64,000 bases of DNA, taken from positions 1,054,001-1,118,000 of the forward strand of contig NC_088308.1 in assembly GCF_910592395.1 (NCBI RefSeq). Reading direction: 5' to 3'. The notes below the pieces were generated by a model that ran no database searches, was not told the DNA's origin, and was given only the letters and a program-made list of their open reading frames with translations. Within the stretch, counting starts at the first letter, position 1. Every line of letters starts with the position of its first letter. Below are positions 37,710 to 48,750 of the stretch, piece by piece. Origin of the DNA: Lineus longissimus. Its lineage: Eukaryota; Nemertea; Pilidiophora; Heteronemertea; Lineidae. A program made the position numbers and the translations under genes.

Positions 37710-40700
37710 ATGCCAGGCGTTGTGATGTTTAAGCGCCGATGGGGCATAGGAAGTGATGACTTGGTTTTCCCTGGAATTGGTGAAATAATATTCCGATTTT
37801 TGTGGTAAGTAGCTTGAAAAAATATGACACTGAAAATCAAAAATGTCAAAATGAAAAACTGTCTACTCTTAGCATGCAGTGTCTCTGTCTTCAACCTCAG
37901 GCTCCTCAACTCGGCAGAGCAATTGCCAATGACTGATCAGTCTTCTCTTTCCTAGCCGTACTTTGCCAGTGGCAGTGGGCACTGCCTAGTCACCGGCACG
38001 CCCCCTCTTGATAAAAACTTGACAGACTACATACATGGCTAAGATGGAAGTAACTTCTCTCCACTCCAGACTCATTGAATTACGTCCAATTATAAATCCA
38101 TAATACAATGCTGGTGTACTGCTTATGACTAAAATGTAGCCAAAGCATAAACAAGTCTACTCTTCTCTTTCAGGTTAATAGTCTTGGCAGTAGTCTACCA
38201 AATCCATAAGGAATCATTCTCTTGTGAGAAGGGACTTTACCTGCAGGTCTTCTACATCGGTTTGATAGTCATTACATGTCTCAGTATTCTCATTAACAAG
38301 TGGATCGTATACACAAGTACCAGGGGAACCATTGCTAATGTTGAGCCAAGAAAGTGGCTACCTAAGATCTTGTATCTAAAACTAGCCTTGGGAGTGTTTG
38401 TGGAATTGGCTTGGATTCTCCTCGGGACGTACTTCGCATTTGGAGATACGTCAATGTGTGACAATCAAGTTGTATTGACCATGAAGATTGCGGTGGTGAC
38501 CGAGTGGTTTGTTGCCGTGGTTGCGATTGTAGGGATCATCATCATCTTTGATCCTTTAGGAAAGCGGGATCTTTCAGAGACCGAGAGGGATTTTCAAAAC
38601 GCTGCTAAGATTTGGGAAAACAGGTACATGTACATGTGAAGGCTGATCATGTACATTTTGTATATGTATTAATGTATTTTCTGCCTTGCCCTTATAAACG
38701 CATAATAACTTGATGGTCAGTGGAATGGCCGTATGCCTCAAAATGTAACATGGAATATGCATTTTGTGCCCCACTTAGGACTGTAAAGTAACTGAGCCCC
38801 TCCCCCCTCAAAAAACCTATCCTAACTATAACTCTGCTGCAAATTTATCATGCGTCTGTTTACAAATTGTAAACATGTTTGTCTACACGTGTAACTTCCT
38901 CTAGACTAATTCTAATTCATCACCCTAATTTGATTGTTGATCTGTGATCTGTTATTTCAATCTGCCTGTCTATAGAGCTGTTGTTTTCTTTTTTCCAGAT
39001 GTAAGATAATCTGTTGTTGTGTGGCTAGAGATGACCATAGTAAAGGAGCCCTAACAGAAATTGCTCAGATGTTGTCAGATTTCTTCTTGGTAAGTTGATC
39101 AACAAACATTTTGACGTGTCTAAATAATCTGAAAAAGTCTTCATTTTGTACTTGTAACATCTCATTTGTGAAAATGCTTATGCCCAAATTGTTTTTTTCA
39201 GGGCATTGACTTTGTCGCAACTGATATTGCCGCTGGTTTGATTCTGGTGCAGCTTGACCAGGAGAGGCAAAAGATAGATCAAGAGCTGACAGCTGTTCTT
39301 ACGCCTGAGCTTAGACTGGCTGCGACTAGCATAAACGAAGGTGTCCAAACAGGTGTCACAGGACAAAATGATTGGTTGAACCTACACCGTGTTACACACT
39401 TTATGAAGTTTGCGTTGTCAGTCTATGGATGGCCGATGTACATGTTCAGTAATCTCTGCTGTGGACCTTGCAAATTGTGGCCCAATCTGAGGTATGAGTA
39501 CAACTCTTTTCAGATATAAAAATCTCTGAAGTACATGTAAATGCTAACAGCTACATAAAATATTGCCAGTGGACATAATCTAATACATTATTCATTTTAT
39601 TGCCATGTCAGGTTTTCACTCACTCATAGCATACTTAATCCAATTCTGTCTGTTACAGTTGCTGTACTGGATGCTGCGGACGTCCCCAAGCAAACGGCGT
39701 TGTCATTGACGACAACTGTTGCCAGTGCAACATGGCTGCCATCAAGAAAACTCTTGGGATCAACGACTGTGATATTTTACATGCGTCCTTTCATAATAAG
39801 GTATCTTCATTGGTAGATCACTGAGTGATCGTACAAAATGTACGAATCATGAATACGACATAGGCATAGTCTATCAGCAGGGTCAGTGGAAATGTAACAG
39901 TGGAGTCGTCGAGAAAAGTCTTTTAAGTACTTTTTCTCACAGCTTTAGTTTGGAATACAGTATCATTTCCTGAGCATTCAAAGTGTTTAATTTGTTCCAA
40001 ATGATTGACAAATATGTGAAATATCTTGATCAAAAATATTTTCAGATCTTTGAGATTCCATTCTTCGTAGGCATAGATCATCACCATAAATCCATAGTAG
40101 TAGCAATAAGAGGAACCCTATCTCTGAAGGATGCATTGACTGATATGACAGCTGAGAGTGAGCATGTGGAGATTGAGGAGCTGCCCGATGCCCAAACTGA
40201 GGCCCACAAGGGCATCATGCAGGCTGCCCACTTTGTCTCCAGGAGGCTTGATGAGTTGAAGATTCTTGAACAAGCCTTTGAACAGTATAAGGTGAGACTG
40301 TTGAGCATCCAGAGCAGGGTGCGGTGTGTGTCCGATTTGGTGTCTTGTGTATACGATATCAGGCTTCTTCACATGGAGCTGCATTCAGCACAATGATTCT
40401 TTCTGCAAGCCTTCGAGCAGTTAATTTGTTGCAGCTCTGATTGAAGCGGTCTTGGGAGAATCTGCTGCACCAGAGACAAATAGCAGTAGTTCATAGTCTT
40501 AACGTAAGACATGGTATCATGTTTTGCCTTTTCTTATAGGATTATCAGCTCGTTATAACTGGACACAGCCTCGGAGCTGGGGCTGCTGCATGTGCATCAG
40601 TACTACTCCGACCTAAATATCCTAACCTAGTCTGCTATGCATTTTCTCCTCCTGGAGGACTGTTGAGGTAGGTACTTATGCCCAGCCAGCCTGGGTTAGT

Positions 40701-43700
40701 GAAACACCAGTAGAAATGTAGGCAGTGCTTGGCTAATTTGATGCACCGTGTGGACACTATTCAGCTGGTATAGGCCTATAGCATGTAATATAGGCCTTTT
40801 GTACAGGCACCCTTTCACCGGCTAAATGCAACGACACAGTAAACAAGTCAGGATTATCAACCATTGTATGTCCATGGCCACAACAGCCCCCCCCCAACCT
40901 AATTTAGAGTGAGCCAACCTTCCCAGTGGTCTAACATCTCATCCCAACCCCAGGCCTGCTACCTCAAATCCCGTTAAGTCTGTTCCCTCACCTGTAATGA
41001 TAGCTATAGTTAGTCCATAGCCTCTCAACCTCGTCATGTATAGATGGAAAGCCTGATGTTGTGATCTATTTCAGTCCTCCATTGGCACAGTACACTCAGT
41101 CGTTTGTGTGTTCAGTGGTGCTCGGGAAGGACTTGGTGCCTCGTCTCAGCCTCCTGGGCATGGAGGACCTCAAAGTTAAGGTGCTACAACAGATCAAGGA
41201 CTGCCACAAACCAAAGGTACTGTCAACATTCGGATAATTTTATCTTCTTGCTATGCACTGGGGGAGTCGTTCTCCAAAGTGAAGTACACCTTTCTGGTAT
41301 TCACTAGGGGAAAAGAGTATTACCCATTCAGGACTTGTGTAAAGGAGCTTCTGATACTCGTATCCATCTTGTTTCAGTATCAGATCCTTGCAAGTGGTCT
41401 GTGGTCCATCATCTGCGGGATGCCTAACGAGGCTGATGGTAACTCACCCTGTCAGCCCTTGCTCAACGGTGCTGGAGGCTCATCGAAACAGTATGCTACT
41501 GGACATGAACCTGGTGAGAGTGATGTAAGTAAAACAAAGTTACTCAGTTGGGCTTCTCATAGCTGTTCTGCTGAGTCAATCTTCACAACTCCTTTGGTTG
41601 ATTGAAGTCAAAATCCTCCCCTGACGGCGGTAAACGGTCCCATTGATCCTTTAAAAGCTTGCTGGGTGACTATCAATTGACATGTTGGAAACTTGATGTG
41701 TTAACCACACAATAAGGACTTATATTAGGACAGATTGCATGCATTGTTCGTGTTCTCCACCAATGCACTATTTAGTACATTGAGGGCTAACTTTGCCTGT
41801 ATCCACATTATCTTTGTGAGTCTCACCAAATTAGCACAGCTGCATCATACCATCATACGGTGAATTTCGGAAGAAACCTATGTGCTTCTCGGAGTGTGAA
41901 TATATCAGGATACTTCAAGTTTGAATTTAGTTGTTGTCTCAGTCCCAATTGATACAGTTTGTATATAATATTGTTACTAATATTGCAGAGGCCTCGCGAT
42001 GTGAAGGTAACTTTGGCTCATTATCTTTAAATGAGTTCAAGAGATTAGTCAATGTTAGCAGTTTTATATCAGTCAGTTATCCCTTTGGTTCTAGTTACGT
42101 TTTGTTCTATAGTTACTGTAGGTTTTGTTGTGTTGGAAGTCCAGCTTTCTAGTTCGTTTGTAATGCTTACATGGATATTCAAGCACCTTTCACTTTTACC
42201 TTTTTTCAGAACAGCTAATGCATTTTTCTACTACAGAAGGGCACGACCCAGCCTTCTTCTCAGTTCACCCTGCCCTTTTTTTTGCTCACTTCCAAAATCC
42301 CTGCCCTTCCAGGTCTGTAAGAAACACTGACTCCCCATTCACTTTGTCCTTATTTCTTTATCTATGTTACCCTTCCTCGTCACAGGATGCTGATTTAGTA
42401 GTGAATGAAGATCTCCCTGATGGTGGTGAAATGACGGTAATCTTATTTCTTGGCATGAACACCCGGTAGCGGGGCCCACATTGCAGACAATATCTTTCAG
42501 CAAATGACTTTAGTAGCAACAGCACAGCAGACATGTGTGAGTGGCCATACATGTAGTCTGGAGTTGAAAAATACCTTTATCTCTGAGCATTGTTTTGGAG
42601 TTCAATATGTTCAATATATTTGGTCCGGTTGCCACGGCATAGAAGAAGACATCAAACCTTTTGCGTGTTGAACCTGTTATTGATGGTTCTCAAGTCACCA
42701 AGTATTTATCAGTTTTACACATTGTCTGTAAACAATGGTGACATGTACATTGTTGCATGCATGGCTCACCTGAGCACAGTGCTCTTGACCTGGTCAAAAC
42801 AACCTCGGGGTTTTATGGTCAAAACATTTTTAGTTTTGTTGGTAGTTGTCTGCAGTGTGTGCTTTGGTTGATTGAGCATGAATTCCTTGTAAACTTAGCA
42901 TGCTGAGCATGATCCTGTTATGGCTATGCATGATCCTGTTATGGCTATGCATGATCCTGTTATGGCTGAGCATGATCCTGTTATGGCTATGCATGATCCT
43001 GTTATGGCTGAGCATGATCCTGTTATGGCTATGCATGATCCTGTTATGGCTATGCATGATCCTGTTATGGCTATGCATGATCCTGTTATGGCTGAGCATG
43101 ATCCTGTTATGGCTATGCATGATCCTGTTATGGCTATGCATGATCCTGTTATGGCTATGCATGATCCTGTTATGGCTGTGCATGATCCTGTTATGGCTAT
43201 GCATGATCCTGTTATGGCTGTGCATGATCCTGTTATGGCTATGCATGATCCTGTTATGGCTGTGCATGATCCTGTTATGGCTATGCATGATCCTGTTATG
43301 GCTATGCATGATCCTGTTATGGCTATGCATGATCCTGTTATGGCTATGCATGATCCTGTTATGGCTGTGCATGATCCTGTTATGGCTGTGCATGATCCTG
43401 TTATGGCTATGCATGATCCTGTTATGGCTGTGCATGATCCTGTTATAGCTATGCATGATCCTGTTATGGCTATGCATGATCCTGTTATGGCTATGCATGA
43501 TCCTGTTATGGCTATGCATGATCTTCAGTTGCTGCTTGTTTTCTTGTCTTGGGAACAGGGTTGCCTCGTAGCTGCTAGTTTGGCTTAGCGACTCAGTGGA
43601 TTAGCAAAGCACAAGCAGTTCTCTATACCCAATCTACTAAAATGAACACAAGGGGAGATCATGATGCTAAACTCTGATTGGTTTGTTGTTCTGCATGTTA

Positions 43701-46700
43701 GTATTGATTTTGTATGGGGAAAAGTGTGATGTTGATCCAATAATTCTGTTCTAAAATTCCTCAAAATGTGTATTTTTCATCAGCTCTTGTTTATAAGATG
43801 TTTCCTTGTACACTAGTGCCTGATTCCTCTGCATGAACCTGATTGGTAGTGCCCCGTACTGACACCTCTGTCTGGTCGCTGCACTCAATAGTAGATCAGG
43901 CTGAGTATGACAAGCATGGCTGTGCTCTGATAGTAGTTTTTGTCGCTGCTATTGTTAATACATGTAGGCCTACTGCAACACGGACTTTGTACAGTGATGT
44001 TCAGTTGGAAATCTTACAAAAAGTAGATTTATTCTCTAAATGAATGAAGGGAAATGAACAAATTTGATGAAGACTTTGAATAGTTGTTCAGAACATTGAT
44101 ATTTTAGATACCATACTGATAGTGAAGAGACTTCTTCCAACGTTACACCGAATGAAAGGGTATATATTGGTGTGGTCATACTGTCTGCTTTATGGAGTAG
44201 TTTGCAAAGGACAAGACTCCCTGCCAGAATTACAAGATACAGAATACACACATAAATCTGCTGAAACTTCGTTGTAAATTTCACTCTGTCCTTCATTGAA
44301 TAATATTACTTCTGGGAATAATTGCTTTGATAGACAAGGATTGTTACCTATTGAGTTATTACAATGGTTTCAGGGTGCAGCCCAGGCCCACCATGTTGTT
44401 GAGTGGATATTGGATGTAAGTTCAGTCTTGGATCTCGGGGTCAGGTGGAAATCTGTCCACTGCTATCAAGGAATTCAAAGCTCACAGGTGTCTGGTTTTG
44501 AAGGATTCAAACACTCATGCAATATCCAGTTTTGTTTCACTGTTAGCTCTAATCAAGCATAGTTTAAGAGATATGCTTGCTCTTATGGAATGTATGGTAT
44601 ACCAAGGCTCTGCTGAAACTGACCTGAAGCTCACTGCACACATCCTTCACTTCACATGTAGAATCTCTTTCAAGTGGGTCACTTTTTCTGGTGTACTGTA
44701 AGGATTTCATGTATCCACACTTGAGTGGAAGTCGGGCATCACTGGGCTACATGGCACCCAGCTAGAAACCACAGTGATTCGTGTAGAAGAATACAGAAAA
44801 AAATCTACATGTTGTGTTTTTTTCCTGGGTATACTTGGTTCTGGTTCTCACAGATTTTCACCTGACCTGTCTTTCAAGCATGCTAAATTCAAGTTGTCTT
44901 ATTTTTCAAACTTTTATGCTTGATTTTGTTGCAGCCTAGGAATGATTTTATTGTTACAGGAATGTTTCTTTTCCTTAGATTTGATATATCAGACAAAATG
45001 CGAATCCCATTCATAGACATCCCAATTTGCCAATGAAACTATATATACATGTATATGTATATGTACATAAATACCCCTATATCAGCACTTGCAAGCAATC
45101 CGCTACGTAGAAGTTCTTCTCCGATCATGAGCAATAACACTCTACAAGTAACTCAACTTAATTTGTTATCACATTTGCTATTGCAGACTTTAACTTTACT
45201 AACAGTGATAAAGATGTTTTAGAAGAGCAATTCATGCATGCCGATCCACTGTCGTTGTGTGATATTCACCGTCAATAGGTCGGCATTCATTCATGATCCT
45301 AGAATGCAGTGCATTTTTCCACAGACATTGCAAGCAGAAGATTTTTTCAGCTGTCTCTTTGACTATATAAAAGTATTGGGCCAAATTCATAAAGGTCGTT
45401 TAGCTTAAAACAGCGTTTAACTACTGAATAGACATATTCAGGTCCTTCATGTAAATCTTCACAGAATATGAATAGGCCCTGAAACTGATCAGGGAGAAGT
45501 TACACACGTCTAACCCTTAAACGCCCTTTATGAATTTGGCCCATTGTGTCCACAAAACAGCTCTTGGTTCCAAATCATCATGAGTGACTGTGAGAGTCAT
45601 CAGTCAGTACATGTACATGTATGTGTGGCAATAAGGGCACAGACAAGTGTTTGTGTGCAATGATACGTACAACAAGGGATGTTATTTCTGAACTCTATAG
45701 GGTACTCCGTTTGTTATTTCCCTCAAATTCATTGGCTGGTCTCTCTGTTCTTGTAGGGTTTGATTGACGAGGCGATCTTGAGTAGTCGACACAAGAGAAG
45801 TTCGTACCCAGTGCTACACCCGCCAGGAAGGATCATGCATATCGTTGAGGATAGGTAAGATGATCATTTGTTCAACACATTATTATACCATTCTATTTTA
45901 GCATGGTTTCTCTACTTCTGTTCCTACTTCTAAAGCCTGCAGCTGACCTGGCGGTCTGTGACTTGGCGGTCTGTGACCTGGCGGTCTGTGACCTGGCGGT
46001 CTGTGACCTGGCGGTCTGTGACCTGGCGGTCTGTGACCTGGCGGTCTGTGACCTGGCGGTCTGTGACCTGGCGGTCTGTGACCTGGCGGTCCGTGACCTG
46101 GCGGTCTGTGACTTGGCGGTCTGTGACTTGGCGGTCTGTGACTTGATTGAGTGATTTCTTTTGGCACCAGGGAAATAGTATAACCCAAAACATTTTTGCG
46201 CCTAGTAATTTTTGCGATTCGCAACAATTTTCTCAAAAAATCACAAGGGTTATTCTGGTGGATTGCAAATAGTAATTTCATTTTAGAAACTCACTTGAAA
46301 GTTATTTCTTTAGACAGAGAGAGTAATCTTTCTATTTTTCAGTCAGGGAAAATATGTTGCTTTCTGGCGAAAATCTGAGGATTTCAGAGACATAATCGTC
46401 AGCGGTCAGATGGTAGCTGATCATTTTCCTGACCGTGTTTTAGCTGCCCTGGAATACTGTAAGAGGACATTTGGTGTAAAGCTAATCCTGTCACTCTTTC
46501 AACCCTTGAAGGCCTCAGTCCATTTTCTATTTAACTGCAAGGGGGTTCTTAGTACTTTTGTTACACTTCCTTAGTCTTAAGTTAGATATGAAGGTGGGTG
46601 GTTGAGCTTCTGAGAATGTTTCCAAAACCAAATTATATCACCAATGGTAATGCTCTGTTCTCTGTCTATGGTGTTGGTTGAAGTCACATCCTGCATGTAT

Positions 46701-47418
46701 AATCCACCATTTAAGCTACCATTCCCTAATTCACGTTCTTGTTACTAACCATTCTAATGAACATTTGTTAGACAGTTTTGGTAATCTGTGTGTCTGGAAT
46801 TCATACTGGGATTATCAATAAGTTGTAGGTTGTTGGAGTTCATACTGGTGATAGTTCATTCATATAAAGAACTGCACAATCGATGGTGGAAGTAACATGG
46901 TCATTAAGTTCTAATCTAAAGCTATTTGTACGTGTATTTGAAATTTACTGAAGGAGATAACGCAGGGATTTGTTTCTAATGTGATTAGGCACCTGGACCC
47001 TTAAGTTTAGCAACTGTTGTCTTCTGTTTGTTGGGGATTCATACTGGTGATAAACCATTCAGCGCGAAGCACAGTTTCTATTCACAGTCTGGTTCTGTTG
47101 CAGCACTCAGAATGGTAGATCATCACAAATGTTTTCCTCGATTTAAAAGTGAAATATTGCTCTTCACTAATGACCTATATGTTAGCATTCAGTTAGTTTA
47201 CTTCTGTCTGTTTTCAAACTTGGTTCTTAATCAGCTGATGGTTCTCTCCTTGCAGTGATCGCAAATACATAGTTGTCTGGAAGGAAGCCAAAGAGTTTGA
47301 TGAAATCATGGTCAGTCCAAAGATGCTCACCGACCACATGCCTGATAGGGTTTACAGTGCTTTACAAGATCTCTGCACAATGGACATTGTGCCGCATCAT
47401 GCTCCAGAAATGGTGTGA
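37710..47418 (+). CDS. DAGLB: Sn1-specific diacylglycerol lipase beta (DAGLB), 13 exons
   Basis: DAGL hydrolyses diacylglycerol to 2-arachidonoylglycerol at membranes. Exons: 37710-37804, 38174-38623, 38999-39089, 39202-39491, 39659-39800, 40046-40291, 40540-40667, 41075-41216, 41378-41524, 42386-42436, 44374-44415, 45757-45854, 47256-47418; 694 aa (human 672). Seen: N-terminus [20 protein letters not shown], four membrane segments in about 20-165, a Cys-rich linker (ICCCVARDD and [10 protein letters not shown]), then the lipase domain. Catalytic triad: S448 in [10 protein letters not shown]500 in [11 protein letters not shown]636 in HPPGRIMHI. The short length and N-terminus fit beta, not the long-tailed alpha form. 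Exons 10 and 11 (51 and 42 nt) are in-frame cassettes in the variable segment before the His and may be skipped. An alternative last exon is at 46343. Introns carry two minisatellites and two MITEs. Confidence 0.95.
40757..40826. mobile_element. Fragment related to the MITE at 22812
   Basis: It reads CTATTCAGCTGGTATAGGCC near the left and CACCGGCTAAATG at the right, which resemble the inverted ends and AGGCCT centre of the element at 22812-22916. It lies in DAGLB intron 7. Confidence 0.4.
42898..43522. repeat. 21-bp minisatellite, about 29-30 copies, DAGLB intron 10
   Basis: The unit is GCATGATCCTGTTATGGCT plus TAT, GAG or TGT-type variable end bases: three variants (reading ctatgc, ctgagc, ctgtgc at the junction) are interspersed. 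All copies are otherwise almost identical. A period divisible by three without stops explains long open frames on both strands, none of which I accept as genes. Confidence 0.97.
45377..45543. mobile_element. MITE with about 26-bp terminal inverted repeats, DAGLB intron 11
   Basis: The left end TGGGCCAAATTCATAAAGGT and the reverse complement of the right end (TGGGCCAAATTCATAAAGGG) match, and the similarity goes on into CGTTTA. The element is 167 bp, non-coding, without an evident target duplication. Confidence 0.75.
45944..46145. repeat. 15-bp minisatellite, about 13 copies, DAGLB intron 12
   Basis: The unit is ACCTGGCGGTCTGTG, with ACTTGG variants at both edges and one CCGTG variant. It starts about 90 bp after exon 12 and lies between exon 12 and the two candidate last exons. 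Confidence 0.97.
46343..46574 (+). CDS. DAGLB: DAGLB alternative last exon 13a (duplicated exon)
   Basis: After the acceptor TATTTTTCAG the reading frame continues in the same phase as the exon at 47256. It encodes [20 protein letters not shown] then [17 protein letters not shown], parallel to [20 protein letters not shown] then [14 protein letters not shown] of exon 13b. Exon 13b is the one closest to vertebrate DAGLB (KMLTDHMPD). If 13a is terminal it ends at the TAG at 46572-46574. It cannot be joined in frame to 13b: the strong donor after TACT leaves a phase that meets a stop in 13b. So 13a and 13b look mutually exclusive. Expression is unknown. Confidence 0.72.
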
Positions 47419-47515
47419 AAAGTGCAACTAATTTAGTTGAAGGACTAATAACAGCTAGTATTAATTGTGTGCTCTTTTTAAAAATGTGGATTTAGGCCCT
47501 TAGTACAATTATTGC

Positions 47516-47521
47516 AATAAA
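47516..47521 (+). terminator. Polyadenylation signal of DAGLB
   Basis: AATAAA about 100 bp after the stop of exon 13b. Confidence 0.65.
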
Positions 47522-48535
47522 TCATCCCCGTGATTAGAATGTAATGGCATTAAATGATTACTATGTAAAAGTGGATTACACAAGAGTCGGCAGTTTGTGT
47601 TTAGCACATTGTTCCCCTGCCAGCCATTTGTCTCACTCAGTCATAGTATTTTGTTTATAATAGTGGCTATTTGTCTTGTATTAGTGATATAACACTTTAA
47701 AATCCCCTAAGCAATTTACATTTGAACACATGTGCAATAGCCTTCATTCATGTCAGTATTGATTGATCATTGTATTACCTTTGGTTTGTGCGATTTATGG
47801 TTTGGTTTTGTTGATGTAATTACCCAAGATGCCTTGTCTCAGATTGATTCTCTCTCCCCTTTAAAAGGGATAATTACTTGCACCATTTAGAATAGTAACA
47901 GGGCTCAAATTCCATTTGGTCTTGAATGCTTTGCTGAAATATGAAGTGCCTTTGAAGATGAGTTTCAATTGTTCCCAATTTTCTGGTGGAATTGTATGTC
48001 TGAATTTAATGAAAAGTGCTCTTTAAATAGTTTAGATAGGTGTGCATCAATTTTGCCAGCTGCCATGAGGCTCGTGTGACCCTAGGTTGCAGGTCGTAGT
48101 AAAATAGTAGTAAAAGTAGTAATACAAGTATAGGCCTATATGTATTCCTGATTTCACTTGTCTGCCTGAATATCTGCACGAGGCCAAAGATTTGGTAATG
48201 TCAGAGTCAAAGGTAGATAGATCATTACAATCAAGTGACTGTGTAATTCATGGCTTGTACTTAAAGTTTAGGGAATATACACCTCACTATTGGTACTGAT
48301 CGTCACACTGAACACACCAAAGGTGGCGCTAATGTGCAGGTCAAATCTGAGGCAGCAGCCGAGATTTTGGGAGAAATGACAACTCCATTCAGTGTGTTGA
48401 CCTACAGCAGGTTTGTGAACAAACTTTTATATTTTCTAGTCTTTTTGTCTTCCGCAAAAGCCTATCAGCATGCTTTGTAAAGAAATATTAAAAAATTTGT
48501 TAAAGAAACAGAAAAAATGACAATTCATTGTTTGT

Positions 48536-48541
48536 TTTATT
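48536..48541 (-). terminator. Polyadenylation signal of SLC22 gene A
   Basis: AATAAA on the minus strand (plus strand tttatt), about 185 bp after the stop codon at 48724. Confidence 0.6.
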
Positions 48542-48630
48542 ACTTTTTCGTTGATTAATCAGCGAGACATGTTTTACACTCAACAGAATAACTTCAAGTG
48601 ATTGCAATTGAAAAACCATCAACCTCGCAT

Positions 48631-48750
48631 CAGAGTGTTGAGCAGAAGTCCCCCATGTCCTTAGTTCTGTGAGCTCCACATTCAAGAGGTTCTCACACCA
48701 GAGTGCTGAAGTCCCCCATGTTGTTAGTTCTGTGAGCTCCACATCCAAGA
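48631..48750. repeat. Tandem duplication across the stop codon of SLC22 gene A
   Basis: Two copies of about 52-57 bp (48631-48687 and 48699-48750) share CCCCCATGT, TTAGTTCTGTGAGCTCCACA and CCAAGA/TCAAGA. The downstream copy on the plus strand contains the last eight codons and stop of the transporter; the other copy is in its 3' UTR. Confidence 0.85.

Larger units (their letters stand above)
47419..48723. other. Convergent intergenic region between DAGLB and SLC22 gene A
   Basis: It holds the two facing 3' UTRs. DAGLB has AATAAA at 47516-47521; the transporter has AATAAA on the minus strand at 48536-48541. Nothing else is recognised apart from the duplication at 48631-48750. Confidence 0.6.

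Noticed and set aside
41931-42330. Overlapping hydrophobic plus-strand frames in DAGLB intron 9
   Set aside because: No acceptor-donor pair in phase and no similarity to DAGL; the cassette exon at 42386 has proper signals instead.
42830-43588. Three long repetitive open frames on both strands (182-229 codons)
   Set aside because: All come from the 21-bp minisatellite inside a DAGLB intron; a stop-free unit with period 21 is open in several frames.
45898-46281. Repetitive open frames on both strands, including a His/Arg/Pro-rich one
   Set aside because: Produced by the 15-bp minisatellite in DAGLB intron 12.
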